From Acidobacteriota bacterium (GTDB lineage Bacteria; Acidobacteriota; Vicinamibacteria; Vicinamibacterales; 2-12-FULL-66-21): a stretch of 6,800 nt of DNA. This document shows, piece by piece, positions 1 to 5,502 of the stretch (positions within the stretch are counted from its first letter, which is position 1; the number at the start of each line of letters is the position of its first letter). The translations under genes were made by a program, and so were the position numbers. The notes beneath the pieces are model-generated. The model worked only from the letters and a program-made list of their open reading frames with translations. It did no database searches and was not told the origin of the DNA. The stretch is taken from positions 1 to 6,800 of the forward strand of contig JABFWM010000165.1 in assembly GCA_013362195.1 (NCBI GenBank), given 5' to 3'.

Positions 1-34
1 GACATGGTGACGCCAATCGTGCGATAGTGATGAT

Positions 35-65
35 CGCCGGTTCGCCCCGCGGGGGCGGACCGGCG
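35..65. terminator. Strong GC hairpin, possible terminator of an upstream gene
   Basis: Positions 35-48 pair with 52-65 around a 3-nt loop (GCG). This gives a 14-bp stem with a single G.U wobble. No T-tract follows it, so it is not a classical intrinsic terminator on either strand. It lies just after a TAG at 25-27 that could end a gene entering from the left, so termination or 3'-end protection is the simplest reading. Confidence 0.4.
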
Positions 66-76
66 GCACGATTCGG

Positions 77-106
77 GTCCGCCGGGGCGCGTGCGCTCCG
101 GCGGAC
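77..106. terminator. Second tandem GC hairpin before the first gene
   Basis: GTCCGCCGG at 77-85 pairs perfectly with CCGGCGGAC at 98-106. The stem can extend inward by four pairs (86-89 with 94-97, one G.U) to a 4-nt loop. It is followed by ATTTGC, a weak T-run. The arm at 76-83 is also complementary to 54-61 inside the preceding hairpin, so the two structures could be mutually exclusive. It may be a terminator for the upstream gene or a leader structure for the gene starting at 155. Confidence 0.4.
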
Positions 107-154
107 ATTTGCGTGCCGGACCGTCCAAGCCCCTACCATCCACAGGTGAGTGAC

Positions 155-805
155 ATGAAAGCTCTGAGCCTTGCCACGCTCGTGGCCACGGCCTGCGCCG
201 CCGTCATCTGCGTGGCCGCGCCGCATGCACAGAATATCGGACAGACGGGCGCGCGGCCGCCGGTCACCAAAGCGGCAGCCATTGCGCATTTCGTCGGGAG
301 GGCGCCGTTCGAAGGTGATCCTGGCGGCCCCGCACCCATCGACATCCTGATCGAGCGCTGGTCCACCGACAAGGAGCGCGACGATCTCGCAGCATCGTTT
401 ACGAAGAGCGGCCCCGACGGGCTCCTGACCGGCCTGCAGGGGATCCGGCGCCGCACCGGCGTGCTGCTGCATCCGGGCGTACAGGGTGCGGGCGCGCGGG
501 TGCGTCTGCGCCATCCGGTGAACCTGCTGTTCGCGCGTGAAGTGTCGACGCCCAAGGGACGGACCGTGGTGTTCGCCAGCGATCACGTGCTGGCGCTCGG
601 AAAGCCGGCCGCCGAGTGGCCCGAACCGTCCGAGTTTTCGCTGCTCGAGGTTCGCATTGACGCCGACGGCAAGGGGGAAGGGAAGGTCGCGGCCGCCAAA
701 GAGGTGGCCTACAACAAGACGTCGAAGGCGTTCGAGATTCAGAACTATGCGTCGCAGCCGGCGCGCCTCGTTGACGTCCGCGCCGAAAAATCAACGAAGC
801 CGTAA
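155..805 (+). CDS. Secreted protein of unknown function
   Basis: The protein has 216 residues. I chose the ATG at 155 over the in-frame GTG at 113. It has AGGTGAG at 144-150 four bases upstream, and only this start places a signal peptide at the N-terminus: basic K2, a hydrophobic stretch at about residues 4-22, and a likely cleavage after A25 (PHA/QN). The mature part has no catalytic motif I recognise. Distinctive segments are IERWSTDKERD (66-76), a basic central region (98-120), a GKGEGK run within an acidic stretch at 170-177, and NYASQPARL (197-205). These resemble a conserved hypothetical exported family that I associate with Acidobacteriota, but I know of no function. It converges on the peroxiredoxin gene, with a shared hairpin terminator between them. 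It is real on the strength of its signal peptide, ribosome binding site and coherent composition; its role is unknown. Confidence 0.8.
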   Translation: MKALSLATLVATACAAVICVAAPHAQNIGQTGARPPVTKAAAIAHFVGRAPFEGDPGGPAPIDILIERWSTDKERDDLAASFTKSGPDGLLTGLQGIRRRTGVLLHPGVQGAGARVRLRHPVNLLFAREVSTPKGRTVVFASDHVLALGKPAAEWPEPSEFSLLEVRIDADGKGEGKVAAAKEVAYNKTSKAFEIQNYASQPARLVDVRAEKSTKP

Positions 806-831
806 CGGCGGCGCCGATCGCGGTACACACG

Positions 832-864
832 ACGGCCGGTCGCGCGCGAGCGTCGACCGGCCGT
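832..864. terminator. Bidirectional hairpin terminator between convergent genes
   Basis: ACGGCCGGTCG at 832-842 is perfectly complementary to CGACCGGCCGT at 854-864. Three further pairs (843-845 with 850-852, leaving T853 bulged) close a GCGA loop of the GNRA type. The right side runs into TTGTCCTGT. It sits 27 bp after the stop of the secreted protein gene and 40 bp beyond the stop of the oppositely oriented peroxiredoxin gene, where a terminator serving both is expected. Confidence 0.65.
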
Positions 865-903
865 TGTCCTGTACGCGGACGCGCGCGCGGCGGCGTCCCG
901 CGC

Positions 904-1467
904 TTATTTTCCGTGCTTCTCTTTGACGCCGAGCTCCTTCAACTTCGCCGCGACGGCCTCACCGGCCGTCTGCGGTTTCACCTGCTTGTCGATGTAAAGG
1001 ATCTTGCCGTCCGGACCGATGTAAAACGTCCAGCGCTGCGCGAGACGCGGCGCGTCGGGCTGCGCGGCGCTCGGTTCTCTCAGGACGCCGTACGCCTCGG
1101 CCGCCTTCCTCTCCGGATCGCTCAGAATCGGAAAATCGGCGCGCTCTTTCTCCGCAAACGCCTTGTTGTCGGCGGGCGTATCGACGCTGACCATGAAGTA
1201 CGTCACGTCGAAGTTGCGGATCGTGTCCCCGCTCGCACGGAGCGAGTTGCATTCGGCCGTTCAACCGCCGGTGAAGGCCTTCGGAAACCAGGCCAGCACC
1301 ACCGTCTGACCTTTGAGATCCGCGAGGGCATACGTTTTTCCGTCGCTGCCGGGCAGCGAGAAGTCCGGCGCCTTGTCGCCGACTTTCAATTCCTCAGCAG
1401 CCACTGGTCCTGCCAGCAGAAGCGACGCAAACGCCGTCGTCAGCACCAGGCGATGCCTGTGCAGCAT
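904..1467 (-). CDS. Exported AhpC/TSA-family peroxiredoxin, probable selenoprotein (in-frame UGA = Sec69)
   Basis: This is a thiol/selenol peroxidase that would reduce H2O2 and organic peroxides outside the cytoplasm. If the TGA at 1261-1263 is read as selenocysteine, the frame gives 187 residues, ending in TAA at 904-906. Residues 1-24 are a signal peptide (cleavage VAA/EE). The thioredoxin-fold entry is KVGDKAPDFSLPGSDGK (28-44). The active site is P62-K-A-F-T66-G-G-U69-T-A-E-C73, which fits the universal peroxiredoxin pattern PxxxTxxC with the UGA exactly at the peroxidatic Cys; C73 is a candidate resolving Cys. Downstream, VSVDTPADNKAFAEKE (93-108) and QRWTFYIGPDGKI (144-156) follow; R145 is the likely conserved active-site Arg. 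The ATG at 1467 has AAAGGAG with a 5-nt spacer. Neither half alone would be a working enzyme, and no good start lies between TGA and the conserved C-terminal half. A hairpin suited to Sec insertion follows the UGA. The alternative is a TGC/TGT-to-TGA nonsense mutation or base error. No Sec machinery genes are in the window. Confidence 0.85.
1228..1246 (-). promoter_or_regulatory. Candidate bacterial SECIS hairpin
   Basis: On the mRNA strand, CUCGCUC (1246-1240) pairs with GAGCGGG (1234-1228) in a 7-bp stem with one U.G pair. The apical loop is CGUGC (1239-1235). The stem starts 14 nt and the loop 21 nt after the UGA at 1263-1261. Bacterial SECIS elements lie inside the coding sequence just downstream of UGA, and their small apical loops typically have a G in the first two positions; G1238 is the second loop base. 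An alternative 5-bp fold (1246-1242 with 1236-1232, loop UCCGU) overlaps it. SelB binding is inferred, not shown. Confidence 0.6.
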
Positions 1468-1537
1468 GAAAGCTCCTTTCGCTCACGAGCGTAACGATAG
1501 CACGGCCGCGGGCGCGCCTCGCGCGGCCTGGCCGGCG

Positions 1538-3802
1538 TCACAGGCGGAACAGCCGCGTGAGCTTGAGCGTGAGGCCGCGATTGAGCAGCAGCGGCGCACC
1601 CGCCGACAGCGTATCGCGCCCGTCGCTGTAGACGACGAACAGCTCGCTGCCGGGACGGTACTCCCAGCGATAGCGCACGTTGGTCGTGAACAGGTGGGTG
1701 GTGGAGTTGAACTGCACCAGGGCCGCCGTCAACATGCGGGGCGTGAAGGAGAAGGTCGTGCGCGCGGTGAGGAGCGTCGCGGTCAGATCGCCCCACGGCG
1801 TCGACGCGCGCGTGACGGAGATGCCGGGCTCGATCGACAGGCGCATCGTCAGTTCGGCGCGGCCGCGATACCCGACGTCGGTGCGGGTGCCGCCGTAGAA
1901 GCCTCCACGCGCGACGCTCATGTCGCCCGACGCCTTGCGCTGCGTGCCGAGCGTGTAGTTCGCGCGCAGCGTCGGCGCCGAATAGGTGCCGGTCGGCACG
2001 CGAAGACCGCCGAGGACGAGCGGCACCGGAAGGAACTCGTAATCGTCGCTGTAGCTGACGCCCCACGCGTCGCCGTTGTGCATGTCGGTGCGGACGCCGG
2101 CCCGCGCCTGACGGTTCTCCAGCCTGCCGCGCCCGTTCTCCAGGTAGTCGAATGCGCCTTCGAAATTCAGCTTGCGGATGCCCGCGAACGCGTGCGGCCG
2201 CCGGCTCAGACGGAGCTGGACCAGATTTTCGGTGAAGTCCGTTCGCCGCATGAACCCGATCTCGGGATTGAAATGGCGGCCGACCGCCAGGCGCTCGACC
2301 TGGAGCCCGACGAGATCGGCGTCGTAGTCGAATCGCGCGCGATAGCTGCGATCGTCTCCGCGCAGCGTCGGCGTCCGCGTGCGCGCGAAGTAGCCGACGA
2401 GATTCAGGTTCGTCAGCGGCGAGATGTTGGCGTCGAGGCCGTACACCTCGTTCCCGGCGACGGCGGGGCCGACGGCCGCTGGCGCCCGCCGGGTCGCGAT
2501 GGCGCCCACGTAGCTGCGGCGCAGGATGTCGCGCTTGAGCCGCACGACCGCAAAGTTGGTGCGCGGCTCGCGAACGGCCGCGTTGTCGTCGGTCTCGATG
2601 TCGAGCAGTCCGATGCTGTAGCGGCCCGCTTTGCCGGTGAGCCGCGCGCCCGCATCGATCGGGACTTCGCGGCTGCCGCTCAAGCCGATGCGGCGGCTGA
2701 AAAACAGGACCGGCGTGTTCACCGGCGGCGCGGTCGTTCCGCCGGTCGGCGGCGTGGTGGTGACGCCGCCAAACGCGAACGTTCCCTGGCCCTCCAGAAA
2801 GAAGTCGCGCTTCTCCGGGAAGAGCAGGTTGAACCGCGTCAGGTTCACCTGCTGATCGTCGTCTTCCACCTGCGCGAAGTCGGTGCGCAGCGTGAAGTCA
2901 GCCGTCAGGCTGGGGGTCACCGCATACTTCGCGTCGAACCCGGCGTTCTTCGCCACGTGATTGTTGACGGGCGGCACCGCGGCGCGGTCGCTCTTGAGGT
3001 TCGCCACCGCGTACGGCTTCACCTCGAGGTTCAGCAGCGCGGACGGCGCCTCGAGGCCGATGAGCGTCGCTGCCTGCGAGAGCCGCAGGATGCCGCGCGC
3101 GCCGTACAGCCGCGGGACCGGGCTCAAATACGACAGCTCGTTCTTCCATCGCACGTTGCGGCGAATGTTGATCCCCCAGACTTGCGGGCCGCTGCCGCGA
3201 TAGCGCAGCGATCGGAACGGGATCGCCATCTCGACGGTCCAGCCCTGCTCGTCGCGCCGGCTGCGCGGGATCCACACCGTGTTCCAGTCGCGGTTCGAAT
3301 CGCGTTCGTCGGTCACCTGCGTGTCCCACGCGCCGCCGATGGCATTGATCAGGAATTCGTAGCCGTTCCGCCGGTCGTGAAACGTGTCGAAAATGATGCT
3401 CAGGTTGTCGTTCTGGCTCACGTTCCGCCCGTCGCGCCGCATGTCGTTGGCGACGATCCGCGAGGGGTGGCTGTCGCGGCAGCGCGCGCCGATGTAGATG
3501 TTGTGCGCGTCGAACATGATCCAGACGAAGGTCGGCTCGGTTGCAGGCTGCCCTTCGTTCGGATCCTGCTGGACGAAGCCGGTGATCGGCGCGAGCGTCT
3601 GATACAGCGGATCGTCGAGCACGCCGTCGATGCGCGGCGGCGTATCGACGCGAACCGCGCGGACCGTGACCTGGCCGTCCGCGTCGCGGGTCATCACGGG
3701 CGGTGCCCCGGTTCCGTTCTGCGCGAACGTCAGGGCCGGAGAAGACAAGCGACCGAGGAGGATGGCCAGCACTGCGCCGGCCCTGGACAGGGGAGACACC
3801 AC
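1538..3802 (-). CDS. DUF5916 protein: CBM9-like domain plus outer-membrane beta-barrel
   Basis: The protein has 754 residues and belongs to a large outer-membrane-associated family common in Acidobacteriota, Gemmatimonadota and Bacteroidota, with no established reaction. Residues 1-28 form a signal peptide (hydrophobic 9-27, cleavage TFA/QN). A CBM9-like carbohydrate-binding fold spans about 50-230: PRIDGVLDDPLY (56-67), then IYIGARCRDSHP (102-113), NDNLSIIFDTFHDRRNGYEF (131-150) and EQGWTVEMAIPF (185-196). The DUF5916 hallmark follows at about 289-338: FDAKYAVTPSLTADFTL, DFAQVEDDDQQVNLTRF and FPEKRDFFLEG. The rest (about 345-754) shows alternating polar/hydrophobic strands typical of a beta-barrel and ends in LTRLFRL. 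The start is GTG at 3802 (or the adjacent GTG at 3799); an in-frame TAA at 3809-3811 bars anything further upstream. No clear Shine-Dalgarno is visible, so translation may be leaderless or weak. It lies 70 bp upstream of the peroxiredoxin on the same strand, so partial co-transcription is possible. Confidence 0.92.
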   Translation of the reverse strand: MVSPLSRAGAVLAILLGRLSSPALTFAQNGTGAPPVMTRDADGQVTVRAVRVDTPPRIDGVLDDPLYQTLAPITGFVQQDPNEGQPATEPTFVWIMFDAHNIYIGARCRDSHPSRIVANDMRRDGRNVSQNDNLSIIFDTFHDRRNGYEFLINAIGGAWDTQVTDERDSNRDWNTVWIPRSRRDEQGWTVEMAIPFRSLRYRGSGPQVWGINIRRNVRWKNELSYLSPVPRLYGARGILRLSQAATLIGLEAPSALLNLEVKPYAVANLKSDRAAVPPVNNHVAKNAGFDAKYAVTPSLTADFTLRTDFAQVEDDDQQVNLTRFNLLFPEKRDFFLEGQGTFAFGGVTTTPPTGGTTAPPVNTPVLFFSRRIGLSGSREVPIDAGARLTGKAGRYSIGLLDIETDDNAAVREPRTNFAVVRLKRDILRRSYVGAIATRRAPAAVGPAVAGNEVYGLDANISPLTNLNLVGYFARTRTPTLRGDDRSYRARFDYDADLVGLQVERLAVGRHFNPEIGFMRRTDFTENLVQLRLSRRPHAFAGIRKLNFEGAFDYLENGRGRLENRQARAGVRTDMHNGDAWGVSYSDDYEFLPVPLVLGGLRVPTGTYSAPTLRANYTLGTQRKASGDMSVARGGFYGGTRTDVGYRGRAELTMRLSIEPGISVTRASTPWGDLTATLLTARTTFSFTPRMLTAALVQFNSTTHLFTTNVRYRWEYRPGSELFVVYSDGRDTLSAGAPLLLNRGLTLKLTRLFRL

Positions 3803-3914
3803 GACATCTTACTGGCATGCGCGCGGCGGCGTCAGCGGCGACGCGGCGGTCGCGTCAACTTCCCGGGGCCCATCTACGTATATCGTTCTAAGTACCCCTC
3901 GAAGGAGCGTGCTG

Positions 3915-4189
3915 ATGACCGAACGAACCTGCTGGGAATCGTTCAAGGCGGAGAGCACCAACGCCTTTCAGAAACTGAGGCAGCTGAAGGCAACGTGCGG
4001 CGCGTCCGGATCCGCCAAGGCACGCGCACGATTGCCGAATTTCCGCTGACCGCCGGCGTCGTCGGCACGCTCATCGCGCCGACGCTCGCCGCCATTGGCG
4101 CGCTCGTCGCCCTGGTCAAGGATTGCACGATCGAAGTCGAGCGCGTCGAGACCTCGTCGACCGATCTGCCGCGCGCCGTCAACGAGTAG
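3915..4189 (+). pseudogene. DUF4342 family protein, frameshifted
   Basis: The ATG at 3915 has a strong AAGGAG at 3902-3907 with a 7-nt spacer. It opens MTERTCWESFKAESTNAF and continues to about QKLRQL (ending near 3986), which matches the N-terminal half of DUF4342 proteins. The conserved remainder, EGNVRRVRI...TIAEFPLTAGVVG...AAIGALVAL...CTIEVER, lies in a different frame (3986-4189). The two parts connect only by a net -1 shift. In the first frame translation stops at 4047-4049. From memory of the family (KELI(x)EGNVRR), about 7 nt are missing at the junction near 3980-3990. I see no slippery heptamer in the right register there. The second frame has no good start of its own. DUF4342 proteins are small, with one hydrophobic segment (FPLTAGVVG...ALVALV) and unknown function. 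The gene is either decayed or carries a sequencing indel. Confidence 0.8.
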
Positions 4190-4199
4190 CGGCGGCAGC

Positions 4200-4228
4200 G
4201 GAGGCGCGCGGATGATATCGTCCGCCGC
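4200..4228 (+). promoter_or_regulatory. crcB translation-initiation region with hairpin spacer
   Basis: The only Shine-Dalgarno-like sequence before crcB is GGAGG at 4200-4204, 24 nt from the ATG at 4229, which is too far in linear sequence. Between them, 4208-4214 pairs with 4219-4225 (GCGGATG with CGTCCGC, one T.G) around a 4-nt loop. When folded, only CGC on each side remains, so the effective spacing becomes about 6 nt. The same hairpin could also mark the end of the preceding DUF4342 transcript. Confidence 0.45.
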
Positions 4229-4600
4229 ATGCACCTCGTGTTGATTGCCCTGGGAGGCTCGATTGGCGCGGTGGCGCGCTACGGCCTCGCAGGGCTCGTC
4301 CAGCGCTTCACCGGTCCCGCCTTTCCCTTCGGCACGTTCACCGTCAACATGGTCGGCTGCCTGCTGTTCGGCATCCTGATCGGCCTCGGCGAGCAGCGTG
4401 TCGCGCTCGGCCCGCAGGCGCGCGCGTTCCTGCTGATTGGCGTGCTCGGCGGGTTCACGACGTTCTCGTCCTTCACCTACGACACGTTTCAGTTGCTGCG
4501 TGACGGGGAGGCCGCGAGCGCGTTCGCGAACACGGCCGGCCAGGCGGTCATCGGCCTCGTGGCGTTGTGGACGGGATTCGTTGTGGCGCGGATATGGTGA
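4229..4600 (+). CDS. crcB: Fluoride ion channel CrcB/Fluc
   Basis: This inner-membrane channel exports fluoride and works as an antiparallel dual-topology dimer, lowering cytoplasmic F- and relieving inhibition of enzymes such as enolase and pyrophosphatase. The 123 residues are the usual family length, with four hydrophobic segments at about 2-25, 36-53, 66-90 and 101-122. Family signatures present are GGSIGAVARY (9-18, with R17), FPFGTFTVNMVGC (32-44, with N40) and GGFTTFSSFTYDTF (74-87). F79 and F82 are the expected pore-lining phenylalanines, and the GGFTT segment corresponds to the central Na+ site region. The start at 4229 matches the family N-terminus. It begins 39 bp after the DUF4342 stop on the same strand, so the two may be co-transcribed. 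No fluoride riboswitch fits in the 39-bp gap. There is no partner crcB in the window, consistent with a single-gene homodimeric type. Confidence 0.95.
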   Translation: MHLVLIALGGSIGAVARYGLAGLVQRFTGPAFPFGTFTVNMVGCLLFGILIGLGEQRVALGPQARAFLLIGVLGGFTTFSSFTYDTFQLLRDGEAASAFANTAGQAVIGLVALWTGFVVARIW

Positions 4601-4664
4601 AGATGTCCCGGCGGGGGAATCCGGCCCGGCGTATGACGTGGATCGGAAGGCGGGCCGCAAACAC

Positions 4665-4799
4665 CAGACGGCAGTCAGTAGACAGCAGGAGGTGAGATCC
4701 CACCAGGCCAGCGCTGCGAGCTGTTAGGAGGGCGGTTCCGGCCCGGAGGTGACCGGAATCGCACGCCCGGCGTTCCTGCTGTCTACTGTCTGCCGCCTG
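4665..4799. repeat. Long imperfect inverted repeat with internal hairpins
   Basis: The arms 4665-4690 and 4774-4799 pair at 24 of 26 positions; the inner 15 bp are perfect (GTCTACTG-type sequence ending in GCAGGA/TCCTGC). The roughly 83 bp between them hold three further hairpins: GGTG/CACC (4691-4694 with 4701-4704), CAGC/GCTG (4709-4712 with 4720-4723), and a 10-bp stem 4732-4741 with 4753-4762. The element fills almost the whole gap between the convergent crcB and zinc-ribbon genes. It has no coding capacity. It looks like a dispersed intergenic repeat (REP- or MITE-like) or a structured 3'-UTR/terminator. Its copy number is unknown. Confidence 0.7.
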
Positions 4800-4806
4800 A
4801 CACGCG

Positions 4807-5043
4807 CTACATTTTTTTCACGAGCCGCTGCCAGCGATACGCGTAGAAGTATTCGCTGCGGCAGTTCGGACACATGAACGAGCCCAGCCATGTCCCGCTG
4901 CGACGGCTCTGATCGACGCACTCGAGCGTGTGTTCGCAGTGCTCACAGAGCAAATGACGCCCCTGTGGGGCGAATCCTGCCGTAACGCCCCTGCCGAAAG
5001 TGTGAATCCCGCGGGCAGCCGTCGCAGTGAAGGCCCTTCGCAT
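4807..5043 (-). CDS. Small zinc-ribbon protein
   Basis: The protein has 78 residues from the ATG at 5043. I prefer this start to the in-frame ATG at 5061 for two reasons. CAGGAG lies 7 nt upstream of it, and the sigma-54 promoter at 5070-5083 would place the transcription start near 5058, making the upstream ATG unusable. The N-terminal 30 residues are basic and glycine-rich, with no clear membrane segment. A zinc-binding core follows: C33-E-H-C36, then C42, then C58-P-N-C61. Aromatic and basic residues close the protein (EYFYAYRWQRLVKKM). Paired CxxC knuckles about 21 residues apart are typical of rubredoxin-like zinc ribbons that bind nucleic acid or protein. I do not recognise a named family. 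It converges with crcB across the inverted-repeat element. Confidence 0.7.
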   Translation of the reverse strand: MRRAFTATAARGIHTFGRGVTAGFAPQGRHLLCEHCEHTLECVDQSRRSGTWLGSFMCPNCRSEYFYAYRWQRLVKKM

Positions 5044-5069
5044 CGGGGAACTCCTGCCCATTTAAAAAA

Positions 5070-5083
5070 GCAACGGCCGTGCC
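5070..5083 (-). promoter_or_regulatory. Sigma-54 (RpoN) -24/-12 promoter
   Basis: Read on the minus strand, TGGGCACGGCCGTTGCTT has GG at 5083-5082 and GC at 5071-5070 separated by exactly 10 nt. It contains GGCACG-N4-TTGCT, matching the sigma-54 consensus TGGCACG-N4-TTGCW. Transcription should start about 12 nt further on, near 5058, just before the CAGGAG and ATG (5043) of the zinc-ribbon gene. Sigma-54 promoters need an enhancer-binding ATPase; I could not identify its binding site upstream. Confidence 0.75.
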
Positions 5084-5439
5084 CAGCCAGATGGCAGTAC
5101 TAAGTTTCTTGTTTTCAATCAGTTGTGGCAATCCGTGAGGGCGGCTGAGGGTCGAATGTCAGCCAACACGTTGGCCGGCGGCCAAGAACTTGGCCGATCA
5201 GATTGCGGGTCTGAGCGCGCGAACTACGCGCGATGAGCGCGAATGACGAAGTGTCGCGCGCAATCGGAAGAAGCAGGTGGGGCGACGTCGAGAGCGTTGC
5301 CGAGGTCGACGGCGCAATCAATAAGGATGGTGCTGGGACCCGCGCTCTTTGAATCCGCGGGCGGATGAAAACACACTGCCGCCCTCTCTGCGGTACGCCC
5401 TAGCCGAGCGCAAGAGGCAGGGAGACCGCGCGACGGTTC
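5084..5439. other. Intergenic region with no supported gene
   Basis: This is the upstream region of the zinc-ribbon gene. 5095-5130 is locally AT-richer, as expected for an enhancer or upstream promoter region. TTGGCC/GGCCAA forms a small hairpin at 5171-5185. Open frames here (for example minus-strand 5115-5321) have no ribosome binding site, no recognisable domain and unconvincing composition. A plus-strand frame at 5181-5237 faintly recalls the AxxLAxQ segment of methyl-accepting proteins, but too weakly to call a remnant. Confidence 0.4.
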
Positions 5440-5490
5440 GGTTCACGGTCCACGGCCCGCGCGGAACCGGTGACCGTGAACCCGTGAACC
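5440..5490. repeat. GGTTCACGG-type inverted and direct repeat cluster
   Basis: GGTTCACGGTC at 5440-5450 is the exact complement of GACCGTGAACC at 5472-5482, with a 21-nt spacer. CCGTGAACC then recurs immediately at 5482-5490, forming a short direct repeat. The cluster lies 13 bp beyond the stop codon of the lmo0937-type gene (5503) and could act as its transcript end, although no T-run follows. Simple GTTCACGG repeats of this sort are typical of short intergenic repeats. Confidence 0.6.
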
Positions 5491-5502
5491 GGTGACTCGC
5501 CG

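Noticed and set aside
1..27. Possible C-terminal tail (DMVTPIVR, stop at 25-27) of a gene entering from the left
   Set aside because: Eight codons are too few to distinguish from chance, although the following hairpins would fit a gene end.
904..1206. Independent small thioredoxin-fold protein starting at the GTG at 1206
   Set aside because: There is no ribosome binding site, and the frame begins in mid-domain after the active site. It is the C-terminal part of the UGA-containing peroxiredoxin.
3966..3992. Programmed -1 frameshift in the DUF4342 gene
   Set aside because: No X-XXY-YYZ slippery heptamer is in register and no stimulatory structure is evident, and residues expected at the junction seem to be missing.
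1313..4189. A 958-codon open frame on the plus strand spanning the DUF5916 region
   Set aside because: It is antisense to the well-supported DUF5916 gene and reads as Arg/Ala-rich low-complexity sequence typical of GC-rich shadow frames. Only its last 68 codons are real, being the C-terminal half of the frameshifted DUF4342 gene.
4190..4228. Fluoride riboswitch upstream of crcB
   Set aside because: The gap is only 39 bp and lacks the conserved crcB-motif pseudoknot segments.
4665..4799. Integron attC site or tRNA-like RNA in the inverted-repeat element
   Set aside because: There is no matching GTTRRRY/RYYYAAC core pair, no integrase or cassette context, and no T-loop, anticodon arm or CCA arrangement. 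It is also not a tRNA-Sec.
5181..5237. Plus-strand frame (AKNLADQIAGLS) recalling a chemoreceptor signalling-domain remnant
   Set aside because: The similarity is a dozen residues at best, with no flanking heptad pattern and stops on either side.
5115..5321. 68-residue minus-strand ORF between the zinc-ribbon and lmo0937-type genes
   Set aside because: It has no ribosome binding site, no domain and unconvincing composition, and it overlaps the probable upstream control region of the sigma-54 promoter.
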